Source: Deinococcus rhizophilus
GTDB taxonomy: Bacteria > Deinococcota > Deinococci > Deinococcales > Deinococcaceae
DNA: 6,787 bases
Assembly: GCF_030271215.1 (NCBI RefSeq)
Contig: NZ_JASNGB010000159.1
Location: forward strand, 1 to 6,787
Reading direction: 5' to 3'
Shown here: positions 1-6,133 of the stretch, in pieces
Position numbering within the stretch: position 1 is the stretch's first letter
How the letters are laid out: each line of letters starts with the position of its first letter
Position numbers and translations under genes: made by a program
Notes under the pieces: model-generated
Seen by the model: the letters and a program-made list of their open reading frames with translations, nothing else
The model's database searches: none
What the model was told of the DNA's origin: nothing

Positions 1-884
1 CGGGCGCGGGGCCCGGCGCCCCCGGTGTTCGCGCCGGTGGTGCGCGCCCAACAGCGCCACGATGTCCTGGGCGAGCGCGACCCTGCGCCTTCCCGCCTCG
101 GTCTTGGGTTCGCCCACGACGTCCTGACCTGCACTGTTTTTTACCAGGTTATGCCGCACCGTGAGTTCCTGGGCGTCCAGGTCCACGTCGCCCCACTGCA
201 GGGCGAGCAGCTCGCCGCGGCGCATCCCGGTGTGCAGCGCGAGGGCGAACAGCGGGTGGAGCCGGTGCCCCCGGGCAGCCTCCAGGAAGTGCGCGGCCTG
301 CTCGGGGGTCCAGACCGTCAGTTCCGGCCGCAGCACGCGCGGCTTGCGAACGTGCTGCGCGACGTTGCCGGGGACGAGTTGCCAGCGCACCGCCTGCTGC
401 AGCGCCATCCGGAGCACATGCAGGACCCGCCCCGCCAGGCGCGGACCGGACTCCGTCTGGAGGTGGCCGACCAGGTCTTCTATGTCCAGGACCGTGAGCT
501 GTCCCAGGGGCCGGGTCCCCAGGCCGAGCAGAACATGCTCCAGGGACTGCACGTAGCCCCGCCAGGTGGATGGCCGGACATCGCGCGCTTTGGAGTCCAC
601 CCAGCGCAGCAGCAGGGCGTGCAGGGAGCCGGGGGGGCCCCCGGTGGGAGCGCGGGAGGGCGGGCCGTCCTGGGACGGGCCTCGCCCTGTCCCTGAGGCA
701 GGGAGCGGATCACCGGCAACAGCACCCGCTCGGGCTCGCCCACCGTACGGTAGCTGAGCGGCTTGCGCTGCTGCTCGCCTGTCACCGGATCCACGGCAGT
801 GGCCAGACTCCGGTCCCCCACCATCTGCCCCTTCCACACCACGGGATGCACGGTGTCCTCGCCACTCCGTCTGCGAGTCGTCAT
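1..884 (-). pseudogene. Tyrosine recombinase/integrase, frameshifted and cut by the window edge
   Basis: The product is a phage-type tyrosine recombinase for site-specific strand exchange. The gene starts at an ATG at 882-884 with MTTRRRSGEDTV, an opening I recognise from Deinococcus integrases, followed by a short arm-binding-like part (about residues 1-65). This frame runs into a stop at 480-482. From about 650 down to base 1 the coding signal is in another frame. It encodes a SAM-like core-binding domain (SLHALLLRWVDSKARDVRPS at about 630-570) and the start of the catalytic domain, with LTVWTPEQAAHFLEAA and then HTGMRRGELLALQWGDVD near 235-180. The first Arg after the Met (220-222) is the catalytic Arg I. 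The H-x-x-R box and Tyr nucleophile lie outside the window. The frame change fits a 1-nt deletion near the G7C5 run at 631-642. It could be a true pseudogene, a sequencing error or, less likely, programmed -1 frameshifting. No strong ribosome binding site is visible. The family is certain; the intactness is not. Confidence -1.
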
Positions 885-976
885 GAGCGTGGACAGGCCA
901 GAGGAGCCGCAGGTCGGCCTGACCCAGCAGCCAACCGGGAGCGACACCCCAGGCCTGTCTCCCTCGGGCATTCGCT

Positions 977-1588
977 TCAGCGTGGCTGATTGATCAGAAT
1001 GATCTCGTCCGTGTCCGCGTCCATCGCGCAGCCATACTTCTCTGCGCCCCCATCCACCTGAACGCCCGCCGCATAGGCCCCGTCCAACTCGGTCGAGCGT
1101 GCGGACGTCACTTCCCCGTCCGTGTGCTGCCGAACCAGGTTCATGCACGCCGTCTCGAAGGTGGACCGTGACGTGTACCCGGAGGACGCTCCGGCAGCGT
1201 CCTCGGCATCCAACTCGGCATCGATCCGTCTTCGCTCGGCCTCGGCGCGCCGCTCCTCGGCCGCACGTTCCAGCGCGGCCGCGGCGTCCTCGCGCTGCTG
1301 CTGGGCGACCCGCGCGCGTTCTTCGGCCCGCAACTGCTGGCGCGTGCTGTTGAATCCCCAGAGGCTGCCGACCAGCAAGATGACCCCCATCTCGAGCAAT
1401 CGGGGCCGCCTGCCCATTCCCTGAGGCGTGAAGGCGATCCCCAACGCCACGGCAGCGAGCAGCAGCAGGAAGCCGACCCAGTACGTCAGGACCAGGCTCA
1501 GGACGAACAGGCCCAATACGACGAGCCCCACCGTCTTCCACTTGTTGCGGGGAGGCTTGGAGCTGTTCGGCGTGGCGGGGCTGGACAT
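977..1588 (-). CDS. Small membrane protein with coiled coil, unknown function
   Basis: I do not recognise a named family. The ATG at 1586-1588 (MSSPATPNSS, 203 aa) is chosen over the longer upstream frame because it has AAGGGG four bases upstream and because the upstream extension would overlap the divergent secreted gene. Residues 1-18 are polar and basic. Residues about 19-54 form one or two hydrophobic segments (VGLVVLGLFVLSLVLTYWVG, then FLLLLAAVALGIAF). A further one lies at about 66-78 (EMGVILLVGSLWGF). Residues about 82-128 are Arg/Glu/Ala/Gln-rich and should form a coiled coil. The C-terminal 60 residues look like a small soluble domain with Cys148 and Cys187 (FETACMNLV, then EKYGCAMD). 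I associate this pattern with the C-termini of uncharacterised Deinococcus proteins, but could not check it. It is divergent from the secreted protein gene and 92 bp upstream of the integrase start on the same strand. Confidence -1.
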   Translation of the reverse strand: MSSPATPNSSKPPRNKWKTVGLVVLGLFVLSLVLTYWVGFLLLLAAVALGIAFTPQGMGRRPRLLEMGVILLVGSLWGFNSTRQQLRAEERARVAQQQREDAAAALERAAEERRAEAERRRIDAELDAEDAAGASSGYTSRSTFETACMNLVRQHTDGEVTSARSTELDGAYAAGVQVDGGAEKYGCAMDADTDEIILINQPR

Positions 1589-1727
1589 ACACCCCTTGTA
1601 GCCGCATGCCTCTGAAAGAACCGTCAGGGGACTTCGACCGTCGCTCCTTTCCGTGAGGTGAACCGGGCCGAACGTAGCGAATGTGCGTCGAGCACGCGTG
1701 CGTTCGTCTTGTAGGGTAAGAACCGTC
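1589..1727. promoter_or_regulatory. Divergent intergenic region with an 11-bp direct repeat
   Basis: This 139-bp gap must hold the promoters of the membrane protein gene (leftward) and the secreted protein gene (rightward). It contains an exact 11-bp direct repeat, AAGAACCGTCA, at 1616-1626 and 1718-1728. The second copy touches the ATG of the secreted protein. A TAGGGT at 1712-1717 fits the TANNNT form of a Deinococcus -10 box and would give a very short leader for the rightward gene. I see no convincing -35 box for either gene. The promoter positions are inferred; the repeat is seen directly. Confidence -1.
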
Positions 1728-2240
1728 ATGAAGCCTATTGCCCTGCTGCTGCTGTCCCTGAGTTCCGCCGCGAGTGCCGCGCCACTGCTGGGGACCACAG
1801 GTTCGTTCTTCGAGAGCAGTTTCTGCCGTCAGTACCGGTGCAGTCTCAGTTCCCGCGAGCCGCTGGGCGCTGGCGTGGTCGATTTCCGGTACACGCTCGC
1901 CCCGGAGCACCCCACACGGCCGGGCGCGATCCCGGAAGCCGGGCCCACCCTGTCGGTGATCCGGGTGAACAACGTGGTGATGTCGGTGGGCTTCGAGTCG
2001 GGAGCCCAGGACGGCCTCCTCTACCCGGGGTCCTACCTCACGCCGCTGCTGTCCAGAGCCATGACCTTTGCAGCGGGGACCACCGTCTCGGAGGCCGCCC
2101 TGCGCCGCCTTGAGGAGCGTTGTGGTCAGGCCGACGGCGCAGAAGTCAAGGCGGCAGTGGGCCGCTTCACCCTGTCCTGCGTCAATTCCTACGGCGAGTA
2201 CACCAACGCCCGCCGGGTCGCGTTCCGGCTTTACCGCTGA
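1728..2240 (+). CDS. Secreted protein with signal peptide, unknown function
   Basis: The 170-aa product begins at ATG 1728-1730 with a clear Sec signal peptide: MKPIALLLLSLSSAASA, with likely cleavage after ASA at about residue 17-18. An upstream in-frame start would add an Arg-rich stretch before the signal peptide and is rejected. The mature part has four cysteines (about residues 33, 38, 132 and 151), enough for two disulfides, which fits export to the periplasm or cell surface. It has no transmembrane segment apart from the signal and no catalytic motif that I recognise. Towards the C-terminus it has LRRLEERCGQADGAEVKAAV and then RFTLSCVNSYGEYTNARR. I believe similar uncharacterised proteins occur in Deinococcus, but this is recognition only. 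It faces the membrane protein gene across a shared 139-bp region, so the two may be co-regulated. It is confidently a gene; its function is unknown. Confidence -1.
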   Translation: MKPIALLLLSLSSAASAAPLLGTTGSFFESSFCRQYRCSLSSREPLGAGVVDFRYTLAPEHPTRPGAIPEAGPTLSVIRVNNVVMSVGFESGAQDGLLYPGSYLTPLLSRAMTFAAGTTVSEAALRRLEERCGQADGAEVKAAVGRFTLSCVNSYGEYTNARRVAFRLYR

Positions 2241-2426
2241 GACGCCGCACGCTCCCGGTCTCACAAGCGCCGCCGAGACGGAGATGGCCTCCGACCCGGA
2301 GCCACCGCACATAAGTCATTTGGACTTGAATGCGGACCCTAACGCGTCCGGCCGGGCTACTCCCTCCATCATCCGCACACCCAACACCCACTGGCTGAGA
2401 CATGAGACGGTACCCGGGCCTAACCC

Positions 2427-2457
2427 ATCTTCGAAGATTCGCCATTTCTTCTGGCGA
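2427..2457. repeat. Two adjacent inverted repeats in the gap downstream of parB
   Basis: ATCTTCGAAGAT at 2427-2438 is a perfect 12-bp palindrome. It is followed at once by TCGCCA (2439-2444), a 7-base loop and TGGCGA (2452-2457). Neither has a T-run on either strand, so neither looks like a complete intrinsic terminator. Together with the two repeats at 2490-2524 they make four inverted repeats in 98 bp. The rest of the gap from 2241 holds nothing else I can support, apart from weak 5-bp stems near 2311-2345. Confidence -1.
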
Positions 2458-2483
2458 CTGCCATCAGAGGTTGCACAGCAAAG

Positions 2484-2506
2484 CAAAAATTACCCGAATG
2501 GGTAAC
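2484..2506 (-). terminator. Intrinsic terminator of parA-parB
   Basis: On the minus strand the sequence reads GTTACCC ATTC GGGTAA followed by TTTTTGC. This is a 6-bp perfect stem (one more G-T pair is possible) with a 4-base loop and a T-run. It starts 22 bases after the parB stop codon, in the position expected for a rho-independent terminator of the parAB transcript. The stem is short but the arrangement is standard. Confidence -1.
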
Positions 2507-2524
2507 GTTCGTACATGTACGAAC
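2507..2524. repeat. Perfect 18-bp palindrome behind parB (candidate parS or operator)
   Basis: GTTCGTACATGTACGAAC is fully self-complementary over 18 bp with no spacer. It lies 3 bp past the parB stop and touches the terminator stem. The absence of a loop makes it a poor hairpin and a good dimeric protein-binding site. ParB binds palindromes of about 14-18 bp near its own operon, so this is a candidate centromere site. It does not match the common chromosomal parS (TGTTTCACGTGAAACA). The role is inferred. Confidence -1.
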
Positions 2525-2527
2525 AGA

Positions 2528-3415
2528 TCAGTCGCTCAGGGCTTCACGGACTGCGTCAGGCATCTTCGCCAACCAGCGGTCGACTGCTTTTCTGGCTGCT
2601 GGCTGAAGGTTGTTCAGAAAACGGGCACTCCCCAATACGCGAGCAACCTGAAGGGCGTCTGGCATGGGCGCTTCTTCGTGGCTTCGACCCAGTCGCCTGA
2701 TCTCCTTCTGGATTTCCCGACGGGTGGCACCACCCTGAGCAAGTGCCACGAGGGCAGCGTGATGCTCCTCGGGAGCACCAACAATAATCCGACCAAGAGT
2801 AAATGGCAGACCTGCCCGAACTGCTTCCAACACCACGGACGGCCATTTCAGGATGCGCAGTTTGTTCTTCGTGAATGACTGCCACGTTTCGCCCAGTGCC
2901 GTAAAGACTGCTTCCAGTGTCGCGTGATCCTGGCCTGGTTCCTCCCGGAGCAGTTGCATCAGGCGTGCGCGAGCATCCTCACGTGGAAGGCGGAGGACAG
3001 ACGCCACCAAGTCAAGCTTGGCATCAACCTCGTCCACCGTGTTGAGGTCCTCGCGCTGCAGATTTTCCAGCAGGGCTGCTACCCGGGCTTGCTGGTCGTC
3101 GAGGTGACGGATAATAACCGGCACCTCTGCCAAGCCTGCAAGCTGCGCTGCGCGCCAGCGACGTTCCCCCGCGACAATCTCATGGCCCCCCTGCACAGGG
3201 CGCACCAGCAGGGGCTGAAGGACACCCTGGGCACGGATGCTGGCCGCAAGACTCTCCAGGCCCGCATTGTCGAAGGCACGGCGAGGTTGAGCCGTACCGG
3301 ACCGGAGTCTGTCCACTGGCAATGTCTGCTCCACTACAGGCGCTTTGACCAGGTCAGCCGTCTGTCCGAGGAGTTCGTCCAAGCCTTCGCGGCGGGGAGG
3401 GCGTTTGCGGGTCAC
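2528..3415 (-). CDS. parB: ParB-family partition protein
   Basis: This is the centromere-binding CTPase clamp that loads at parS and is moved by ParA to segregate the replicon. The 295-aa protein has a variable N-terminal 30 residues, the ParB N-domain with QPRR (about 43-46) and [13 protein letters not shown] (about 83-95), and the ENLQREDLN box (117-125). These correspond to the CTP-binding motifs of the family. A central helix-turn-helix domain spans about 140-215, where [16 protein letters not shown] takes the place of the usual SNLLRLL-type recognition stretch. A C-terminal region from about 250 is probably for dimerisation. The start is GTG (3413-3415), overlapping the parA stop as GTGA, which implies translational coupling. 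A terminator and an 18-bp palindrome follow the stop. Length and motif order are normal for a plasmid ParB. Confidence -1.
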   Translation of the reverse strand: MTRKRPPRREGLDELLGQTADLVKAPVVEQTLPVDRLRSGTAQPRRAFDNAGLESLAASIRAQGVLQPLLVRPVQGGHEIVAGERRWRAAQLAGLAEVPVIIRHLDDQQARVAALLENLQREDLNTVDEVDAKLDLVASVLRLPREDARARLMQLLREEPGQDHATLEAVFTALGETWQSFTKNKLRILKWPSVVLEAVRAGLPFTLGRIIVGAPEEHHAALVALAQGGATRREIQKEIRRLGRSHEEAPMPDALQVARVLGSARFLNNLQPAARKAVDRWLAKMPDAVREALSD

Positions 3416-4173
3416 GCGGGCACCGCCAGACCCAGGACGCTCGCCACCTCACGTGTGACACGCTGCACGTCCTGATGGACGGGTGATCCCGGCGCGTATA
3501 CGCCGACAGGCTGCCCGGCCATACTCGAGTCCAGCCAGACAGCAGCGCGTTCCGGAATCGGTTCGGCTAAGGGGGAAAGATGCCGGCGCAGGTCCTCCAG
3601 AACCTCCCGATCATGTGAGCGCCGGACGTCATATAGCGTGGGAACATATAACGCCACCGTGAGATCAGGACGAAGACGACGGTACAGACTGGTCGCCTTG
3701 TGAAGACCAGGCAGCGCATCCAGGCCCTTGGTACGCACGGGGATGGGAACAATCAGGCAGTCTGCCGCCGCTGCGCCCAGGATGGCCAGCTGTCCAAGGC
3801 TGGGGGGACTGTCGATCAGGACGACATCGTAATGCATCCGGACCGCTTCCAGCGCCTGCCGGAGGAAGAGTTGAGAGCCGGGAACGCCGAGCATTCCGGT
3901 TTCAGCCAGGGCCAGATCCACTTGGGAGGGCACCACGTGCATGCCATGCACCTCCACCGGCTGAGGGAGGGGAGCACCCTCGGTCGCCAGGGAGTACACC
4001 GTGCTGGAAAGCTGCACCCGCCGCACACCGAGCCAGCTGCTGAGGTTGGCCTGTGGGTCGAGGTCGATCAGAAGGACGCGGTGTCCGGCCTGACTCAGCT
4101 CGTAGCCGACGTCACGCGTCAGGCTGGTCTTCCCGGCGCCGCCCGCATGGTTGAAGATCGTGGCGGTGATCAC
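3412..4173 (-). CDS. parA: ParA-family partition ATPase
   Basis: This Walker-type ATPase works with ParB to move plasmid copies over the nucleoid. From the GTG at 4171-4173 it is 253 aa, beginning [18 protein letters not shown]. The frame stays open upstream to 4302, but that part only reads through the iterons (repeated CHRG/CVTG), so the GTG beside the conserved first beta-strand is preferred. Only a weak ribosome binding site (AGGCGG) is present. Walker A lies at about residues 8-17, the A' motif LIDLDPQAN at 35-43 and Walker [10 protein letters not shown] at 117-125. There is no N-terminal DNA-binding extension, so it is a short (chromosomal or type Ib-like) ParA. The signature lysine of the deviant Walker motif (KGGxGKT) is Ala here (HAGGAGKT), while the P-loop Lys remains. 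It shares a 4-nt overlap with parB and is probably autoregulated through the palindrome at 4213-4227. Confidence -1.
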   Translation of the reverse strand: MITATIFNHAGGAGKTSLTRDVGYELSQAGHRVLLIDLDPQANLSSWLGVRRVQLSSTVYSLATEGAPLPQPVEVHGMHVVPSQVDLALAETGMLGVPGSQLFLRQALEAVRMHYDVVLIDSPPSLGQLAILGAAAADCLIVPIPVRTKGLDALPGLHKATSLYRRLRPDLTVALYVPTLYDVRRSHDREVLEDLRRHLSPLAEPIPERAAVWLDSSMAGQPVGVYAPGSPVHQDVQRVTREVASVLGLAVPA

Positions 4174-4212
4174 GCGTGCACGATACCGCCTGGAGAAACG
4201 CGAGAAAGCGAA

Positions 4213-4227
4213 GGGACAAATTGTCCC
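4213..4227. promoter_or_regulatory. 15-bp palindrome upstream of parA (candidate operator or parS)
   Basis: GGGACAAATTGTCCC consists of two perfect 7-bp arms around a central A. It lies 40 bp upstream of the parA start and 1 bp from the first iteron. The position between the parA start and the iterons suits an autorepression site for ParA/ParB, or a ParB-loading site. It differs in sequence from the 18-bp palindrome behind parB. The symmetry is seen; the role is inferred. Confidence -1.
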
Positions 4228-4228
4228 A

Positions 4229-4507
4229 GTGACACACCCGTTGTTTTCCCGCCAGCCTCGGTGACACACCTGTTGTTTTCCCTGCGACCCCCGGTGACAC
4301 ACCCGTTGAATTGGCTGGGTTCACCCGGTGACACACTGGTGGTTTTGAGCCAGAGCCGAGTGACACACCTGTTGCATCTCCGGTGACACACTGGTTGCAC
4401 CTGGGTGACACACCCGTTGCAAAAAAGTATGCTCCGGTGACACACTGGTTGCGTTTTCCGGTATACACGGTGACATACTGGTTGCATCTCCGGTGACACA
4501 CTGGTTG
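4229..4507 (+). repeat. Ten 15-bp iterons of the replication origin
   Basis: All ten copies run in the same direction, with consensus GTGACACACYNGTTG. They begin at 4229, 4261, 4294, 4328, 4360, 4383, 4405, 4437, 4470 and 4493. Start-to-start distances are 32, 33, 34, 32, 23, 22, 32, 33 and 23 bp, that is two or three helical turns, so all sites lie on about the same face of the DNA. Copies at 4229, 4261, 4294, 4360 and 4405 carry CC or CT before GTTG. Copies at 4383, 4437, 4470 and 4493 carry TG. The copy at 4328 ends GGTGG, and the one at 4470 has GACATAC. Iterons upstream of an RPA-type initiator are the expected binding sites for that protein and set copy number. The array fills most of the gap between parA and rep. 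Confidence -1.
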
Positions 4508-4552
4508 CATCGTCGGAGTTTTTCCCGTCCTGCACGTTCTACGCCCTGATGC

Positions 4553-4618
4553 TCTGATGATGACATTCATTCATTTCTTTTCTTCTTTTTTCAATCAGTA
4601 ACGGTAGAATCATCATCA
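4553..4618. other. AT-rich putative unwinding element flanked by inverted arms; rep promoter region
   Basis: Between the iterons and rep the composition turns AT-rich, with a 19-nt pyrimidine run at 4574-4592 (mostly T) and CATTCATTCATTT just before it. TGATGATGA (4555-4563) and TCATCATCA (4610-4618) form a perfect 9-bp inverted repeat around it, with centres 55 bp apart (about five turns). This is where an iteron origin should melt. TAGAAT at 4605-4610 is a possible -10 box for rep, without a recognisable -35. I found no good DnaA box. The melting role is inferred from position and composition. Confidence -1.
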
Positions 4619-4623
4619 AGCCC

Positions 4624-5967
4624 TTGAAGATCCTGCCTCGCCACCACGATGACCTGAACCTCTCCCGCCTCAACCTGATCGTGGCACTCGACCAGGTTGA
4701 GATGCAGGAGTGGAATGTGACCTACGAGCTGGGCGGCCGTATTGTGCGGATCAGCTGCGAAGCGGGTGTGAAATATGCCGTTCCACATGGGCTGGATAGC
4801 GACGTAAGTGCGGCTCTGATCAACCTGTACATCGACGAGGGTATGCCTGAGGACGGCCGCATTATGGTGGCTGCTACCGCCCTGCTGAAGTTATGTGGCT
4901 GGCATAAGTCCGGCAAATATCTCGGTCTGCTGCGTCAGTGTCTGGAGCGGCTTCATCAAGCGAACTACACCGTTTCCGGTGGTTGGCGCGACCATCCCAA
5001 TCGCCGCTGGACACACGCCAAGTTCCATTTCATCGAATCGCTCAACTTCACCACGCTCGATGCAACAGGCCACTTCGACGAGCGCTCCATGATCATCGTT
5101 CGTCTGGCCGACGATGTCGTCGCCAGCATTCGCAGCGGCTACGTGAAGCCGCTCGATTCGGAATTCATGTCCTCGCTCTCCCGGCCACGGACCCGGGTCC
5201 TGTACCGGGTCTTGGACGCCGCCCGGATCAACCCGGAGGACCCGGAGCGTCAGGTAGACACCTTGACCTTCCCTGTGCTGTCCTGGGGGGATCAGTGCAA
5301 GATCCCCAGTGATGGTCAGGCGTGGCGCGTGATCCGGGCGTTGAGTGCGCCCCACCAGGAGCTGATCAAGCGGGGCTACCTGGCGGAGGTCGTGCTGACT
5401 GGACGGGGCAAAGACCAGACGGTCCGGTACGAATTCGCCCGGGACTTCACCCAGGTCGACCCAGCCTTGATGCGAAAATTTCGCGAGTACGGAGTCGCAG
5501 ACGGCATGGTCCGCAAGCTGGTCCGGGAACACGGTGAAGCGTTTCTTTCAGATACGGTGACGCGCTTCACGGCCCTGTTGACCTCCGGTGTTCTGGTGGT
5601 GCGCAAAACCAAGGCGGCCGCTCTCATGCACCTGATCCAGCACCCGGACGATTACCCGTATCCTGCCGCGCCCGCTACGTCAGCGGTCAAGGCGCAGCGT
5701 GAGGTCATGGAACCTCTGCTGACCGAGCCGAGTCTCGAGGAAGATTTTGCCGGTCTGTCGCCCGAACGTGCGGCGGAACGCCTGATTCGCAGACTCGACC
5801 TTCATTACAAGAAGCTGTTGAAAGCTGCCGACTACGACCTGCTGCGTTTTCAGGTTCAGAATAGTCAGGTCGCGCCGGCAGAGGTGCTGAGAGCCGGGAT
5901 CGCGGCCGTGGCCGCAGGACAACGGGAGCAATTCATAGTGGAGTTGAGACAAGCCGCCAGCCAATGA
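4624..5967 (+). CDS. Plasmid replication initiator protein (RPA family)
   Basis: The product should bind the adjacent iterons, open the origin and recruit the replisome. It is 447 aa, a usual length for Deinococcus plasmid initiators as I know them. The N-terminal region (about 10-170) contains LPRHHDDLNLSRLNLIVALD, VKYAVPHGLDSDVSAALINL and GWRDHPNRRW, features of RPA-type winged-helix initiators. A second winged-helix-like part spans about 185-275 (SRPRTRVLYRVLDAARINPE, then ELIKRGYL). A small C-terminal domain lies at about 280-345 (REYGVADGMVRKLVREHGEA), followed by a variable helical tail. The start is taken as TTG 4624-4626, because the frame is open only to 4564 and holds no ATG or GTG upstream, and because the family resemblance begins at about this point. 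No ribosome binding site is visible, so translation may be weak. It is transcribed away from the iterons, divergently from parAB. Confidence -1.
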   Translation: MKILPRHHDDLNLSRLNLIVALDQVEMQEWNVTYELGGRIVRISCEAGVKYAVPHGLDSDVSAALINLYIDEGMPEDGRIMVAATALLKLCGWHKSGKYLGLLRQCLERLHQANYTVSGGWRDHPNRRWTHAKFHFIESLNFTTLDATGHFDERSMIIVRLADDVVASIRSGYVKPLDSEFMSSLSRPRTRVLYRVLDAARINPEDPERQVDTLTFPVLSWGDQCKIPSDGQAWRVIRALSAPHQELIKRGYLAEVVLTGRGKDQTVRYEFARDFTQVDPALMRKFREYGVADGMVRKLVREHGEAFLSDTVTRFTALLTSGVLVVRKTKAAALMHLIQHPDDYPYPAAPATSAVKAQREVMEPLLTEPSLEEDFAGLSPERAAERLIRRLDLHYKKLLKAADYDLLRFQVQNSQVAPAEVLRAGIAAVAAGQREQFIVELRQAASQ

Positions 5968-5982
5968 AGTCGTCGAGAGTAG

Positions 5983-6022
5983 TTGCCAAGCACTCCGGAA
6001 GTCCGTTGTGATGAGGTACCTC
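5983..6022 (+). promoter_or_regulatory. Putative promoter with palindrome, upstream of the MerR-like gene
   Basis: TTGCCA (5983-5988) and TGTGAT (6007-6012) make a sigma70-like pair with an 18-bp spacer (5/6 and 4/6 matches). A perfect 10-bp palindrome, GAGGTACCTC, follows at once (6013-6022), covering the expected start-site region. This would be a natural operator for the downstream regulator. Support is moderate to weak. I see no clear rep terminator in this gap. Confidence -1.
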
Positions 6023-6088
6023 CCAAGCAGTCTCTCCCATACGCTCAAGCTTGGTCCAAAGGACAGAACCGGGGGAGGGGAGAGGACC

Positions 6089-6133
6089 ATGACAACGCCA
6101 CCTGTCATGGTGTTTGCTACGTTGGGGCCGTGA
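6089..6133 (+). CDS. 14-aa leader ORF overlapping the MerR-like gene start
   Basis: The ORF runs from ATG 6089-6091 to TGA 6131-6133 and encodes MTTPPVMVFATLGP. It has the best ribosome binding site in this region, a purine tract (GGGGGAGGGGAGAGGA at 6071-6086) just before the ATG. Its stop overlaps the GTG start of the next gene as GTGA, the same coupling seen between parA and parB. It may therefore be a translated leader that delivers ribosomes to the weak GTG start. Alternatively it is the true N-terminus of the MerR-like protein and a 1-base change has split it. No function is proposed for the peptide itself. Confidence -1.
   Translation: MTTPPVMVFATLGP

Noticed and set aside
25..696. 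A 223-codon open frame on the plus strand
   Set aside because: It is the antisense shadow of the integrase, whose core-binding and catalytic motifs are clear on the minus strand.
893..958. Inverted repeat ACAGGCC/GGCCTGT as an attachment site beside the integrase
   Set aside because: The arms are only 7 bp and 52 bp apart, which is easily expected by chance in GC-rich DNA.
480..2312. A 610-codon open frame on the minus strand
   Set aside because: Only the last part from 884 (integrase N-terminus) is protein-like. The rest is antisense to the secreted protein gene or out of frame with the membrane protein, as GC-rich DNA often allows.
4174..4302. Longer ParA starting at 4302
   Set aside because: The extension reads through iterons and the palindrome. 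The conserved ParA start is at the GTG 4171-4173.
4455..4470. DnaA box at GTATACACG
   Set aside because: It differs from TTATNCACA at both ends, and no second box supports it.
4229..4507. CRISPR array
   Set aside because: The unit is only 15 bp, the spacers are 7-19 bp and partly identical, and no cas gene is present. The position before a replication initiator fits iterons.
4112..4570. Several overlapping minus-strand frames rich in CHRR/CVTG repeats
   Set aside because: They are translations of the iterons in different frames. The repeat unit is conserved as DNA with 22-34 bp spacing, not as a protein repeat.
5983..6129. N-terminal extension of the MerR-like protein
   Set aside because: The extension has no domain-like composition and its start lacks a ribosome binding site. 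The GTG at 6130 is better placed relative to the family core.
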